Made by a program: the position numbers and the translations under genes. Positions 33,584 to 42,707 of a stretch of 64,000 bases of DNA are shown piece after piece; position 1 is the first letter of the stretch; every line of letters begins with the position of its first letter. The DNA comes from CAWIXB01 sp963839955 (lineage in GTDB: Bacteria; Actinomycetota; Actinomycetes; JACCUZ01): the NCBI GenBank assembly GCA_963839955.1, contig CAWIXB010000001.1, forward strand, positions 2,170,001 through 2,234,000, in the 5' to 3' direction. The notes beneath the pieces were generated by a model, which was given only the letters and a program-made list of their open reading frames with translations, had not been told where the DNA came from and made no database searches.

Positions 33584-34234
33584 GTGACCGAACGGCTGCC
33601 TGTCTTCCCGCTCGGCACCGTGCTCTACCCCGGTCTCGTGCTGCCGCTGCACATCTTCGAGCCGCGCTACCGCACGCTCGTGCGCGACCTCGTGGCGCTG
33701 CCGGAAGGGGCACGGATCTTCGGGGTCGTCGCCATCCGTGCCGGCCGCGAGGTCGGCGCGGACGCGGTCCAGGCGCTCTACGAGGTGGGGTGCCTGGCGG
33801 AGCTGCGTCAGGTCGAGGCGTACGACGACGGGCGCTACGACCTCGTGACGATGGGCACCAGACGCTTCCGGATGGTCGATCTGGACAACTCCCGCGCCTA
33901 CCTGCAGGCCGACCTCGACCTGCTCGACGACGACGCCGGCGACGCGGCGCCCGAGCTGGCCCGCGTCGTCGGCGCGGCGTACTCGTCGTACCGCTCGACC
34001 ATGCTCGGCCCGGACCCCGAGCCGCTCCCGGACGACCCGACGGTCCTCTCCTACCTGGTCGCCGCCGCGTCGGTCCTCGACCTCGGCGACAAGCAGGCGC
34101 TGCTGGAGGCCACCGACACCACAGCACGACTGCGTGCCGAGCTCGCCCTCCTTCGCCGCGAGACCGAGCTGTTGCGGCTGCTCCCCTCGCTGCCTGCCGT
34201 CGACCTCGTCCGCTCGGAGATCGTGCCCAACTGA
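33584..34234 (+). CDS. LON substrate-binding (N-terminal) domain protein
   Basis: A 216-residue protein with the Lon N-terminal domain only (LPVFPLGTVLYPGLVLPLHIFEPRYR), lacking ATPase and protease parts. Stand-alone proteins of this type are widespread in actinobacteria and have no assigned role. GTG start. Confidence 0.88.
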   Translation: MTERLPVFPLGTVLYPGLVLPLHIFEPRYRTLVRDLVALPEGARIFGVVAIRAGREVGADAVQALYEVGCLAELRQVEAYDDGRYDLVTMGTRRFRMVDLDNSRAYLQADLDLLDDDAGDAAPELARVVGAAYSSYRSTMLGPDPEPLPDDPTVLSYLVAAASVLDLGDKQALLEATDTTARLRAELALLRRETELLRLLPSLPAVDLVRSEIVPN

Positions 34235-34284
34235 CCCGCCGTGCCCGGGGTCCTCGAAGTCCGCCAGAAAAGTCGCTGGTGGGA

Positions 34285-34311
34285 TGTCGAGAACCCGCTC
34301 GCCGCTCCGTC
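34285..34311 (+). promoter_or_regulatory. Candidate ECF42-type promoter (TGTCGA-N17-CGTC)
   Basis: TGTCGA at 34285-34290 and CGTC at 34308-34311 are separated by 17 nt, 47 bp before the ATG of the DGPF gene that leads the ECF sigma operon. As I recall, ECF42 sigma factors recognise TGTCGA in the -35 region and CG(A/T)C in the -10 region. This would make the operon self-activating. Confidence 0.6.
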
Positions 34312-34357
34312 CCTGAGGTGCCCACGGCCACAATGGCCGCTCACAAAAGAGGAGAAC

Positions 34358-34765
34358 ATGATGAAGTACCTGCTGCTCAAGCACTACCGGGGCGCGCCGG
34401 CGGCGGTCAACGACGTGCCGATGGACCAGTGGACGCCGGAGGAGGTCTCGGCCCACATGCAGTTCATGCATGACTTCGCCTCTCGGCTCGAGGGCACCGG
34501 CGAGTTCGTCGACGGCCAGGCGCTCTCCCCCGAAGGCACGTTCGTCCGCTACGACGGCGAAGGGCGGCCGCCGGTCACCGACGGCCCGTTCGCGGAGACC
34601 AAGGACCTGATCGCCGGCTGGTACGTGATCGACGTCGAGACGCACGAGCGGGCGGTCGAGCTGGCCGGCGAGCTGTCCGCGGCGCCAGGCGCGGGTGGGA
34701 AGCCGATCCACGAGTGGCTCGAGCTACGCCCGTTGCTGTCCGCACCCCCGACCATCACGGAATGA
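34358..34765 (+). CDS. DGPF/YCII-domain protein paired with ECF sigma factor
   Basis: A 135-residue YCII-fold protein with the motif TDGPFAETKDLIAGWYVID. DGPF proteins are the standard partners of ECF42-type sigma factors; their exact role is unknown. ATG at 34358 (a second follows at once) is preceded by AGAGGAG. The stop overlaps the sigma gene start in an ATGA junction. Confidence 0.88.
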   Translation: MMKYLLLKHYRGAPAAVNDVPMDQWTPEEVSAHMQFMHDFASRLEGTGEFVDGQALSPEGTFVRYDGEGRPPVTDGPFAETKDLIAGWYVIDVETHERAVELAGELSAAPGAGGKPIHEWLELRPLLSAPPTITE

Positions 34766-35916
34766 TGCCGGTGGACGAGGCCCTGCTGCGGAGCCTCACC
34801 CCCACGGTGATCGGTGTCCTCGTCCGTCGCGGAGCTGACTTCGCGGCGGCCGAGGACGCCGTGCAGGACGCGCTGGTCGAGGCCGTCCGCGGGTGGCCGG
34901 ACGACCCGCCGCGCGACCCCAAGGGCTGGCTGGTCACCGTGGCCTGGCGCAAGTTCCTCGACGCCACCCGCTCCGATGCCTCCCGACGGCACCGCGAGGT
35001 ACGCGTCGAGGCCGAGCCCGTGCCCGGCCCGGCGCAGGCGGTGGACGACACGCTCCAGCTGTACTTCCTGTGCGCACACCCGTCCCTGACACCGGCTTCG
35101 GCCGTCGCGCTGACGCTGCGCGCGGTCGGCGGCCTGACCACGCGCCAGATCGCGCAGGCCTACCTCGTGCCGGAGGCGACCATGGCCCAGCGGATCAGCC
35201 GGGCCAAGCGAACCGTCGCGGACGTCCGGTTCAACGCGGCTGGTGACGTCGCCACCGTGGTGCGCGTGCTCTACCTCGTCTTCAACGAGGGGTACTCCGG
35301 CGACATCGACCTCGCCAGCGAGGCGATCCGGCTCACCCGCCAGCTGGCGGCCAAGACCAACCACGAGGAGGTCGCGGGCCTGCTCGCGCTGATGCTTCTG
35401 CACCACGCACGGCGCCCGGCCCGGACCGACCCCGACGGCAGGCTGGTGCCCCTTGCCGAGCAGGACCGAACCCTGTGGGACACCAAGCTGATCACCGAGG
35501 GCGTCGACGTGCTGCAGAGCGCCCTCGCCCGCGACCGGCTGGGCGAGTTCCAGGCCCAGGCGGCCATCGCCGCACTCCACGCCGACGCCCGGAAGGCCGA
35601 GGAGACCGACTGGGTGCAGATCGTCGAGTGGTACGACGAGCTGGTCCGCCTCACCGACAGCCCGGTGGTCCGCCTCAACCGGGCCGTCGCGGTCGGCGAG
35701 GCCGACGGCCCGCGGGCCGGCCTGGCCGCCCTGGCTGAGCTCGACCCCGCCCTGCCGCGCTACACCGCCGTCGGGGCGTACCTGCACGAGCGCGACGGTG
35801 ACCCGGCGACCGCAGCACGGCTCTACGCCGAAGCTGCCCGATCGGCGCCCAGCCTTCCCGAACGCGACCACCTCACGCGACAGGCCGCCCGTCTCAACGC
35901 GGCACTGCGCAGTTGA
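34762..35916 (+). CDS. ECF RNA polymerase sigma factor with C-terminal extension (ECF42-like)
   Basis: A 384-residue sigma factor. Region 2 reads AAEDAVQDALVEAVRGWP and PKGWLVTVAWRKFLDATR; region 4 reads GGLTTRQIAQAYLVPEATMAQRISRAK. A long helical C-terminal domain (about residues 170-384) follows, with FNEGYSG and repeat-like A-L-x-A-x-H segments, the DUF6596/TPR-like extension typical of ECF42. No anti-sigma gene is nearby, as expected for this group. Regulation probably depends on the extension and on the partner DGPF protein. Confidence 0.9.
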   Translation: MMPVDEALLRSLTPTVIGVLVRRGADFAAAEDAVQDALVEAVRGWPDDPPRDPKGWLVTVAWRKFLDATRSDASRRHREVRVEAEPVPGPAQAVDDTLQLYFLCAHPSLTPASAVALTLRAVGGLTTRQIAQAYLVPEATMAQRISRAKRTVADVRFNAAGDVATVVRVLYLVFNEGYSGDIDLASEAIRLTRQLAAKTNHEEVAGLLALMLLHHARRPARTDPDGRLVPLAEQDRTLWDTKLITEGVDVLQSALARDRLGEFQAQAAIAALHADARKAEETDWVQIVEWYDELVRLTDSPVVRLNRAVAVGEADGPRAGLAALAELDPALPRYTAVGAYLHERDGDPATAARLYAEAARSAPSLPERDHLTRQAARLNAALRS

Positions 35917-35929
35917 GCGGCGAGCGCAC

Positions 35930-36538
35930 TCAGGACGGCTCCCCCGCGCGTGAAGCGGGCGTCCCGTCGACCGCGGCAGGGGCACCTGCAGCGCCGGACG
36001 CTTCGACGTTCGGGTGCAGGCCGGCGGCGAGCGCGAAGTAGACGATCACCGCGGTCATCGGCCACGCGAACAAGACGCCCTTGGCGGACAGCACGAGCGG
36101 CCCGTCGAAGGTCGAGCCGTCGGCCAGGCCCCTGGCCGTCTCGCGCTCCGGGCCAGGTCCGAGGAACTCGCCGAGACGCCAGGCGAGCACCGCCGCGGCC
36201 AGGCCGCCGAGCGAGAGCCCGAGCAACGCGCTGACGCGAGCCTGTCGAACGCGGGAGAACACGAGCAGCGCGCAGATCAGCCCGGCCACCGCCGCGCAGA
36301 CGCCGAGCAGGCCGTCGGCCGCGACCGCCGACTCGGCCTCGCCGCCAACGGGCAGGAGCAGCTCACCGGACACACGCAGCTGGGGCAGTGGGGCGATCAG
36401 CCACCAGACGATGCCGACGACCGGTGCGGCGGCCAGGACCCCGAATCCGACGAGCAACCCGGTGCGCACCTCCGGGTGGTCGCGCAGATAGCGCCGTACC
36501 TCCGACCGGCCTCCCGGCTCGTCGCTCAGAGAGGTCAC
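35930..36538 (-). CDS. Hypothetical four-helix membrane protein (DUF2567-like)
   Basis: A 202-residue protein with four hydrophobic segments and an Ala/Pro-rich tail. The layout and the first helix (GLLVGFGVLAAAPVVGIVWWL) resemble actinobacterial DUF2567 proteins, but I am not certain of the family. It is convergent with the sigma gene (13 bp between stops). Confidence 0.6.
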   Translation of the reverse strand: MTSLSDEPGGRSEVRRYLRDHPEVRTGLLVGFGVLAAAPVVGIVWWLIAPLPQLRVSGELLLPVGGEAESAVAADGLLGVCAAVAGLICALLVFSRVRQARVSALLGLSLGGLAAAVLAWRLGEFLGPGPERETARGLADGSTFDGPLVLSAKGVLFAWPMTAVIVYFALAAGLHPNVEASGAAGAPAAVDGTPASRAGEPS

Positions 36539-36566
36539 GCGTCCATCCTGGCAGTCGTTCGACGGG

Positions 36567-38141
36567 TCAGTTCGTCACCAGCCGCGCCCGGAACGACAGG
36601 TCGCCGCCACCTTCGATCACCGAGGTGACGCCGACGCCTGCCAGGGGCTGGATGTTCTCGCCGCCCTGGTCATCGAAGGGCAGCTGTGCGAACAGCGTCT
36701 TCAGGTTCACCCACACGACCAGACCGGCGCCGTCGAGGTCGGGCACCGCGTCCTGGAACGCCTCGTCATCGCCGAGCTTGCCGTCCGCCGCCATGAGCCG
36801 CGTGGCCTGCTCCTCGGACGTGGCGAGCACGTAACCGTCGTCGGTCGTACGGCGAGTGAGGGGCGGCAGGATGGTCGCGTTCTGCGTCGCCGCCGCTTCG
36901 AGCTTGTCGAGGATCGACATCGCTGCTTCGCCGTCGGTCTTGACGAGTGCACCGATCTGATATTCGCCGCCGTCGAGACCACTCGCGTCGAGTGCAGCGA
37001 CCAGGTTGCTACCGAGCAGCGTTGCCAGGTCGTCGGGCAGCTTGATGCCGAGCATGCTCTCGGCCTGGGCGATGCCGTCCTCGATGTCGAGCCCCTGCCC
37101 GCCTTGCGTGCCGTCCTTCTTGGCCTGGGCGCGGAACGCCTCGAATGCCCTCGTCAGCAGTTCGTCGCCGTTGCTCAGGCCGAAGGCGACGACCGAGTCT
37201 GCCGGCAGCGTGTCGACGCCCTTGACCGCCGGCGTGGCGTCTTCGAGAACGTCCGAGTCGGTGACCGTGCCGGTCAGCTCGAGCACGTCGGGGCCGTCGA
37301 AGCGCAGAACATAGGTGCTGCGCCCGGACGTTCCGGCTCCTGCACCGGTGATGCCGAGCATGCTCGGGCTGAGTCGGCCGAGCTCCTCGCTGAGCCGGCC
37401 GTTGTCGAGCCACGCCATCGCCACGCCGTCCTCGGCCTCCCCCACGTCGGTGGCGAAGTTCTTCTGCTCGGCGAGCGACCCGTCGGAGACCTTGGCGGCG
37501 AGCCGTTTCGCCGTCGCCACGTCTTGGGCCAGCAGCGCGTAGCCGTCCTCTACGACGAACCCTGGCTTGCTCCCCGAGTCGGCCGTGTCGACGAGACGGC
37601 GCAGCCCTTCCTCCGCCTTGCCCTCGTCCTCGACCTGCAGCGCAACGAGCACGTCAGGCATGGGGGCCCCGTCGGGCTGCGCCTGCGACGGCGCGTAGGC
37701 CGCGACGGCGATCCGCTTGCCCAGCCACGGCTCCACGTCCTCGGCGAAGTCGATGTCCTTCCATCCAGCGTCCTGGGCGACCTGCTCGAAGAGGACCTTG
37801 CGCAGGTCGGCGTCCTCGGTGACGTGCTTCTTCAGCGCGGGGAACTTGCGAAGGAACCTGATCGCGTCGATCTTCTGGCCCGCCCCGGGGTCGAGGTCGA
37901 CCTTGGCGAAGGCGATGGCGCCCTTGGGCATGGCCTCCTCGGGCTGCGTTCCGCCACCGCTGAGCATCGCGGCGCCGTAGCTGACGCCTCCCACGATGAG
38001 AGCGACCACGATCGCTGCTCCGCCGATCAGCCACAGCGGCGTACGTCGACGACGGTGGCCCTCGTCACCCCCGGCAAGCACGTCGGAGGTGGCTTCGCCG
38101 GAGCCCTCCGCGGGCAGCGGCTGATCGTGGTCGTTGGTCAT
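36567..38141 (-). CDS. DUF3352 membrane-anchored protein
   Basis: A 524-residue protein with a cytoplasmic tail (about 35 residues), one membrane helix (LWLIGGAAIVVALIVGGVSY), and a long extracytoplasmic domain matching DUF3352 (MPKGAIAFAKVDLDPGAGQKI, then VALQVEDEGKAEEGL and DDGYVLATSEEQATRL). Function unknown. ATG at 38141 is preceded by a weak AGGGGAC. Confidence 0.85.
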   Translation of the reverse strand: MTNDHDQPLPAEGSGEATSDVLAGGDEGHRRRRTPLWLIGGAAIVVALIVGGVSYGAAMLSGGGTQPEEAMPKGAIAFAKVDLDPGAGQKIDAIRFLRKFPALKKHVTEDADLRKVLFEQVAQDAGWKDIDFAEDVEPWLGKRIAVAAYAPSQAQPDGAPMPDVLVALQVEDEGKAEEGLRRLVDTADSGSKPGFVVEDGYALLAQDVATAKRLAAKVSDGSLAEQKNFATDVGEAEDGVAMAWLDNGRLSEELGRLSPSMLGITGAGAGTSGRSTYVLRFDGPDVLELTGTVTDSDVLEDATPAVKGVDTLPADSVVAFGLSNGDELLTRAFEAFRAQAKKDGTQGGQGLDIEDGIAQAESMLGIKLPDDLATLLGSNLVAALDASGLDGGEYQIGALVKTDGEAAMSILDKLEAAATQNATILPPLTRRTTDDGYVLATSEEQATRLMAADGKLGDDEAFQDAVPDLDGAGLVVWVNLKTLFAQLPFDDQGGENIQPLAGVGVTSVIEGGGDLSFRARLVTN

Positions 38142-38237
38142 GGGGTCCCCTGAATGCCGCGGCCGGGCGCGCGCTCGCCGATGCTGCGCACCGGTGTTGT
38201 TGATCGTATCGGTCTCTCGGGAGGCCCGTCTGAAGCC

Positions 38238-38260
38238 TTGTGGACCGCCAAAGGCCACAA
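38238..38260 (-). terminator. Candidate dnaE terminator hairpin
   Basis: TTGTGG (38238-38243) and CCACAA (38255-38260) pair around an 11-nt loop, with a further CC/GG pair inside. It lies 11 bp past the dnaE stop. No T-run follows, so support is weak. Confidence 0.35.
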
Positions 38261-38270
38261 AACCGGCGGG

Positions 38271-41200
38271 TCAGCCGAGGCAGGCGGCGCCGAGCAAGGC
38301 CTTGAGGTCACCCATGAGCGCAGGCGAGGCATTGACCCGCAGGCCGTCGTCGATGCGCAGCACCTTGGTGCTCGCCGGACCCTGGAGCCGCAGGTGGACC
38401 TCGGTGGCACCCGGATGGGTCGCGAGGACCTCCTTGAGCCGGTCGACCACCGGAGGCGTGCACCGCGCCACGGGCAGCGAGATGACGACCGGGCCGCGCG
38501 GGCCCTCGGAGAGGTCGGGGACGGTCATCTCGGAGGCGACCAGCTTGGGCACGTCCTCGCGCCGGTCGAGCCGGCCCCTGATGATGACGACCGCGTCCTC
38601 GGCGAGCGTGGTCTTGAACAGCTGGTAGGTCTGCGGGAAGAACATGACGTCGATGGCGCCCTCGAGGTCCTCGACCGTCGCGATCGCCCAGACATCGCCC
38701 TTTCTGGTCACCTTGCGCTGCAGGCCGGAGACGAGGCCGCCGATCGTCACGTGGGCACCCTCGGGACGCTCGTCCGAACCGGTGAGCGAGGCGATGGAGC
38801 AGTCGGCGGCCGCGGAGAGCACGTGCTCGACGCCGAACAACGGGTGGTCGGACACGTAGAGACCGAGCATCTCCCGCTCGAAGGCGAGCAGCGCGGTTTT
38901 CTCCCACTCGCCGATCGGCACCTGGAGGTCGAGGGTGGCGTCGAATGTGTCCGTGTCGCCGAGCGCCCCGAACAGCGAGTCCTGCCCCATCGCCTCGTTG
39001 CGCTTGATCTCGATGATCGCGTCGATGGCCTCGGCGTGGACGGCTGCGAGACCGCGGCGCGACTCACCGAGCGAGTCGAAGGCACCCGCCTTGATGAGCG
39101 ACTCGACGGTGCGCTTGTTGCAGACGTGCGCGGGCACCTTGGACAGGAAGTCCTTGAAGTCGGCGAACCGGCCCTTGTCGCGGCGTGCCGTGTCGATGGC
39201 CGCGACGACGTTGTCACCGACGTTGCGGATGGCTGACAGCCCGAACCGGATGTCGGTGCCGCGCGGCGTGTAGTCGGCGTCGGACTCGTTGACGTCGGGC
39301 GGCAGCACCTTGATGCCCATGCGGCGGCACTCGTTGAGGTAGAGCGCCGACTTGTCCTTGTCGTCCCTGATGGAGGTGAGCAGGGCCGCCATGTACTCGG
39401 ACGGGTAGTTGGTCTTGAGGTAGGCGGTCCAGTAGGACACCAGCCCGTAGCCGGCAGTGTGGGACTTGTTGAACGCGTAGTCGGAGAACGGGACCAGGAC
39501 GTCCCAGAGGGTCTTGATCGCCCCTTCGGAGTAGCCCCGGGCGCGCATGCCGTCGGAGAAGGGGACGTACTCCTTGTCGAGGATCGCCTTCTTCTTCTTG
39601 CCCATCGCCCGGCGCAGCAGGTCGGCCTGGCCCAGCGTGTAGCCCGCCAGCTGCTGGGCGATCGCCATGACCTGTTCCTGGTAGACGATCAGCCCGTGGG
39701 TGTCGCCGAGGATCTCGGCGAGCGGCTCGGACAGCTCGGGGTGGATGGACTTCGCCGGCTTGCGGCCGTTCTTGCGGTCGGCGTAGTCGGTGTGCGCGTT
39801 GGCGCCCATGGGACCGGGACGGTAGAGCGCGAGCACGGCCGCGATGTCCTCGAACGAGTCGGGGCGCATCGCTCGTAGCAGCGAGCGCATCGGCGCGCCG
39901 TCGAGCTGGAACACTCCGAGCGTGTCGCCTCGGGCCAGCAGCTCGTAGGTCTTCTTGTCGTCGAGGGTGAGCGTCTCGAGCACGATCTGCTCGCTGCGGT
40001 TGGTTGCGATGTTCTTGAGGCAGTCGTCGAGGACGGTGAGGTTGCGCAGGCCGAGGAAGTCCATCTTGAGCAGCCCGAGCGTCTCGCACGCGCCCATGTC
40101 GAACTGCGTGATGATGGCGCCGTCCGCCTCGCGGCGCATGATCGGGATGACGTCGAGCAACGGCTCCGAGGACAGGATCACGCCGGCCGCGTGCACACCC
40201 CACTGCCGCTTGAGACCCTCGAGCCCGCGCGCGTTCTGCACCACGCGGTTGACATCGGAGTCGCTCTCGTAGAGCGTGCGGAACTCCCCCGCCTCCTTGT
40301 AGCGCGGGTGGTTGGTGTCGAAGATGCCGGCGAGCGGGACGTCCTTGCCCATCACGGGTGCGGGCATGGCCTTGGTGATGCGGTCGCCCATAGCGAACGG
40401 GAAGCCGAGCACGCGGGCGGAGTCCTTGACGGCCTGCTTGGCCTTGATGGTGCCGTAGGTGATGATCTGGCTGACCCGGTCCTCGCCGTACTTCTCGGTG
40501 GCGTAGCGGATCATGTCGCCGCGCCGGCGCTCGTCGAAGTCGAGGTCGATGTCGGGCATCGACACCCGCTCGGGGTTGAGGAAGCGCTCGAAGAGCAGCT
40601 TGTGCTCGATCGGGTCGAGCTCGGTGATGCCCAGGGCCCAGGCGATGATCGCGCCGGTGGCCGAGCCACGGCCGGGGCCGACCCGGATGGCGTTCTCCTT
40701 GGCGTGGCGGCACAGGTCGGCGACGACCAGGAAGTATCCCGGGAAGCCCATCTGGGCGACGACGCCCAGCTCGAAGGCCGCTCGCTCGCGATGCTCCTGC
40801 GGGACGTTTCCGCGGAAACGCTTCTCGAGCCCGCGCTCGACCTCCTTGACGAGCCAGGAGTCCTCCGTCTCCCCCGCCGGCACCGGGAAGCGCGGCATCA
40901 GGTTGGCGCCCTCGGCGAAGGCCACCTCGCAGCGCTCGGCGATGGCGAGGGTGTTGTCGCAGGCCTCCGGCAGGCCGCTCCAGACCTCGCGCATCTGCGC
41001 CGGCGTCTTGAGGTAGAAGTCGTCGGCGTCGAACTTGAAGCGGGTCGGGTCGGCGAGAGTGCGCCCGGACTGCACGCACAGCAGCACCGCGTGGGCCTCG
41101 GCGTCGCCCGCGTAGGTGTAGTGCAGGTCGTTGGTCGCGACCAGCGGCAGGTCGAGGGTCTTGGCCAGGCGCAGCAGGTCGTCTCGGATGCGCCGCTCGA

Positions 41201-41789
41201 TGCCGAGGCCGTGGTCCATCAGCTCGCAGTAGAAGTTGCCCGCACCGAAGAGGTCGCGGAACTCCCCCGCCGAGCGCACCGCGTCGTCGTACTTGCCGAT
41301 GCGCAGCAGCGTCTGCACCTCGCCGGACGGGCAACCCGTCGTCGCGATCAGGCCGGAGGCGTGACGCTGGAGCAGCTCGCGGTCCATGCGCGGCTTGTAG
41401 TACTGCCCCTCGAGGCTCGCCAGGCTGGAGAGCCGGAACAGGTTGTGCATCCCGGCGGTGTTCTCGGCCCACATCGTCATGTGGGTGTAGGCGCCGCCGC
41501 CCGACACGTCGTCCTCGCCGCCGCCGGACCAGCGGACCCGGGTCTTGTCGGTCCGGTGGGTGCCGGGCGTGACGTATGCCTCGATCCCGATGATGGGCTT
41601 GACCCCGGCGGCCTGGCCCTTCTTCCAGAAGTCGTAGGCGCCGAAGACGTTGCCGTGGTCGGTCATCGCCAGGGCCGGCATGCCCATCCGGCTGGTCTCG
41701 GCGAAGAGGTCGGTGAGGCGTGCTGCGCCGTCGAGCATGGAGTACTCGGTGTGGTTGTGCAGGTGCACGAACGAGTCTCGTGAGCCCAT
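38271..41789 (-). CDS. dnaE: DNA polymerase III alpha subunit (DnaE1)
   Basis: Replicative polymerase catalytic subunit, 1172 residues. The PHP domain starts at once (HLHNHTEYSMLDG), the catalytic aspartates of the C-family palm are in PDIDLDFDERRRGDM, and the C-terminal OB region (ATVEDLEGAIDVMFFP) is complete. ATG at 41789 is chosen over the longer frame because of AGGAGG 10 nt upstream and the conserved start. The gene is intact over 3.5 kb, in contrast to nearby frameshifted genes. Confidence 0.98.
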   Translation of the reverse strand: MGSRDSFVHLHNHTEYSMLDGAARLTDLFAETSRMGMPALAMTDHGNVFGAYDFWKKGQAAGVKPIIGIEAYVTPGTHRTDKTRVRWSGGGEDDVSGGGAYTHMTMWAENTAGMHNLFRLSSLASLEGQYYKPRMDRELLQRHASGLIATTGCPSGEVQTLLRIGKYDDAVRSAGEFRDLFGAGNFYCELMDHGLGIERRIRDDLLRLAKTLDLPLVATNDLHYTYAGDAEAHAVLLCVQSGRTLADPTRFKFDADDFYLKTPAQMREVWSGLPEACDNTLAIAERCEVAFAEGANLMPRFPVPAGETEDSWLVKEVERGLEKRFRGNVPQEHRERAAFELGVVAQMGFPGYFLVVADLCRHAKENAIRVGPGRGSATGAIIAWALGITELDPIEHKLLFERFLNPERVSMPDIDLDFDERRRGDMIRYATEKYGEDRVSQIITYGTIKAKQAVKDSARVLGFPFAMGDRITKAMPAPVMGKDVPLAGIFDTNHPRYKEAGEFRTLYESDSDVNRVVQNARGLEGLKRQWGVHAAGVILSSEPLLDVIPIMRREADGAIITQFDMGACETLGLLKMDFLGLRNLTVLDDCLKNIATNRSEQIVLETLTLDDKKTYELLARGDTLGVFQLDGAPMRSLLRAMRPDSFEDIAAVLALYRPGPMGANAHTDYADRKNGRKPAKSIHPELSEPLAEILGDTHGLIVYQEQVMAIAQQLAGYTLGQADLLRRAMGKKKKAILDKEYVPFSDGMRARGYSEGAIKTLWDVLVPFSDYAFNKSHTAGYGLVSYWTAYLKTNYPSEYMAALLTSIRDDKDKSALYLNECRRMGIKVLPPDVNESDADYTPRGTDIRFGLSAIRNVGDNVVAAIDTARRDKGRFADFKDFLSKVPAHVCNKRTVESLIKAGAFDSLGESRRGLAAVHAEAIDAIIEIKRNEAMGQDSLFGALGDTDTFDATLDLQVPIGEWEKTALLAFEREMLGLYVSDHPLFGVEHVLSAAADCSIASLTGSDERPEGAHVTIGGLVSGLQRKVTRKGDVWAIATVEDLEGAIDVMFFPQTYQLFKTTLAEDAVVIIRGRLDRREDVPKLVASEMTVPDLSEGPRGPVVISLPVARCTPPVVDRLKEVLATHPGATEVHLRLQGPASTKVLRIDDGLRVNASPALMGDLKALLGAACLG

Positions 41790-41995
41790 GCTGGGGCGCG
41801 CCTCCTGGGCCTCTGGTCGAGCGGTTTCAGGGGCCGAGTCTAGGTGCCGGGTGAGACAAGATTTGCGCCGGCCGAGGACGTCGCTGGCCGGTCGGCGTGT
41901 CGCGGAGCCGCCCATGATCATTCGCGTTGGAAATGGAGGCTGTTGATGCGAAGTAGATGATCAAGGACCCAACCAACACCGACGCAGACACCCCT

Positions 41996-42676
41996 TCAGT
42001 CGTCCCGGGTGAAGAACCAAAAGTCCGCGAACGAGGTCTCGAAAGGGGCTGCCGCGTCGTAGGGGTATCGGTTCGGCACGTGGCCCGTCTGCCGCCACTC
42101 CGGCGCGTTGGCCTCGATCCAGTCCGTAAACCGGTGATGGCGCGTGTATGGCTCGGGATGCGGCGCCTCGGTGTTGGACGCGTAGACGATGACCCAATTC
42201 TCGGCAGCTCCGAATAGGTGCTGCATGTACCGCTCGTACGTCTCGTCCTCGACGAGGTGGAAGATGACGTCGAGCGACATCGCCAGTTCGGCCGTCACAG
42301 CCCCCCTGTTGCTCCAGCGCTCCGGGTCGTAGCGGATAAAGCTCTTAGTGGGGTCTGCGGCGAACCGCTTGATGCACTGGTCGATAGCAGTTGGTGCTAC
42401 GTCCAGGCCGACATAGCGGGGGTACTGCCCAAGCGCGATCTGATTGCCGTCGCCGCAGCCGAGCTCGAGCACCGAGGCAACGCCGTGGTCGGCTATGAAG
42501 CCGTTCAGCACGTCGGCCTTGAACTCGGCGAGCCTGCCGAACGACCCCGACCCGCTGTCTCCTCCGGAGGCGTAGTGGTCCTGCCAAAACGACTCCGTGC
42601 TGGTCCATCGCAATCGGCCGAGCAGCCGTCGCGCGCGCAACCGGACACGCGCGATCGCCTTTGATCTTCCGGGCAC
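41996..42676 (-). CDS. Class I SAM-dependent methyltransferase
   Basis: A 226-residue methyltransferase. SAM-binding motif I is VLELGCGDGNQ and the second strand is YVGLDVAPTAI. The residues after it (YDPERW, DVIFHLVEDETYERYM) match methyltransferases found in glycan and natural product loci. GTG start. Base use is visibly less GC-rich than dnaE next door, which suggests transfer. The target is unknown; a sugar or cell-surface substrate is plausible given the polysaccharide genes that follow. Confidence 0.85.
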   Translation of the reverse strand: MPGRSKAIARVRLRARRLLGRLRWTSTESFWQDHYASGGDSGSGSFGRLAEFKADVLNGFIADHGVASVLELGCGDGNQIALGQYPRYVGLDVAPTAIDQCIKRFAADPTKSFIRYDPERWSNRGAVTAELAMSLDVIFHLVEDETYERYMQHLFGAAENWVIVYASNTEAPHPEPYTRHHRFTDWIEANAPEWRQTGHVPNRYPYDAAAPFETSFADFWFFTRDD

Positions 42677-42707
42677 GAGCGCGACTCTATGCGAGAGGGG
42701 TGATCAA

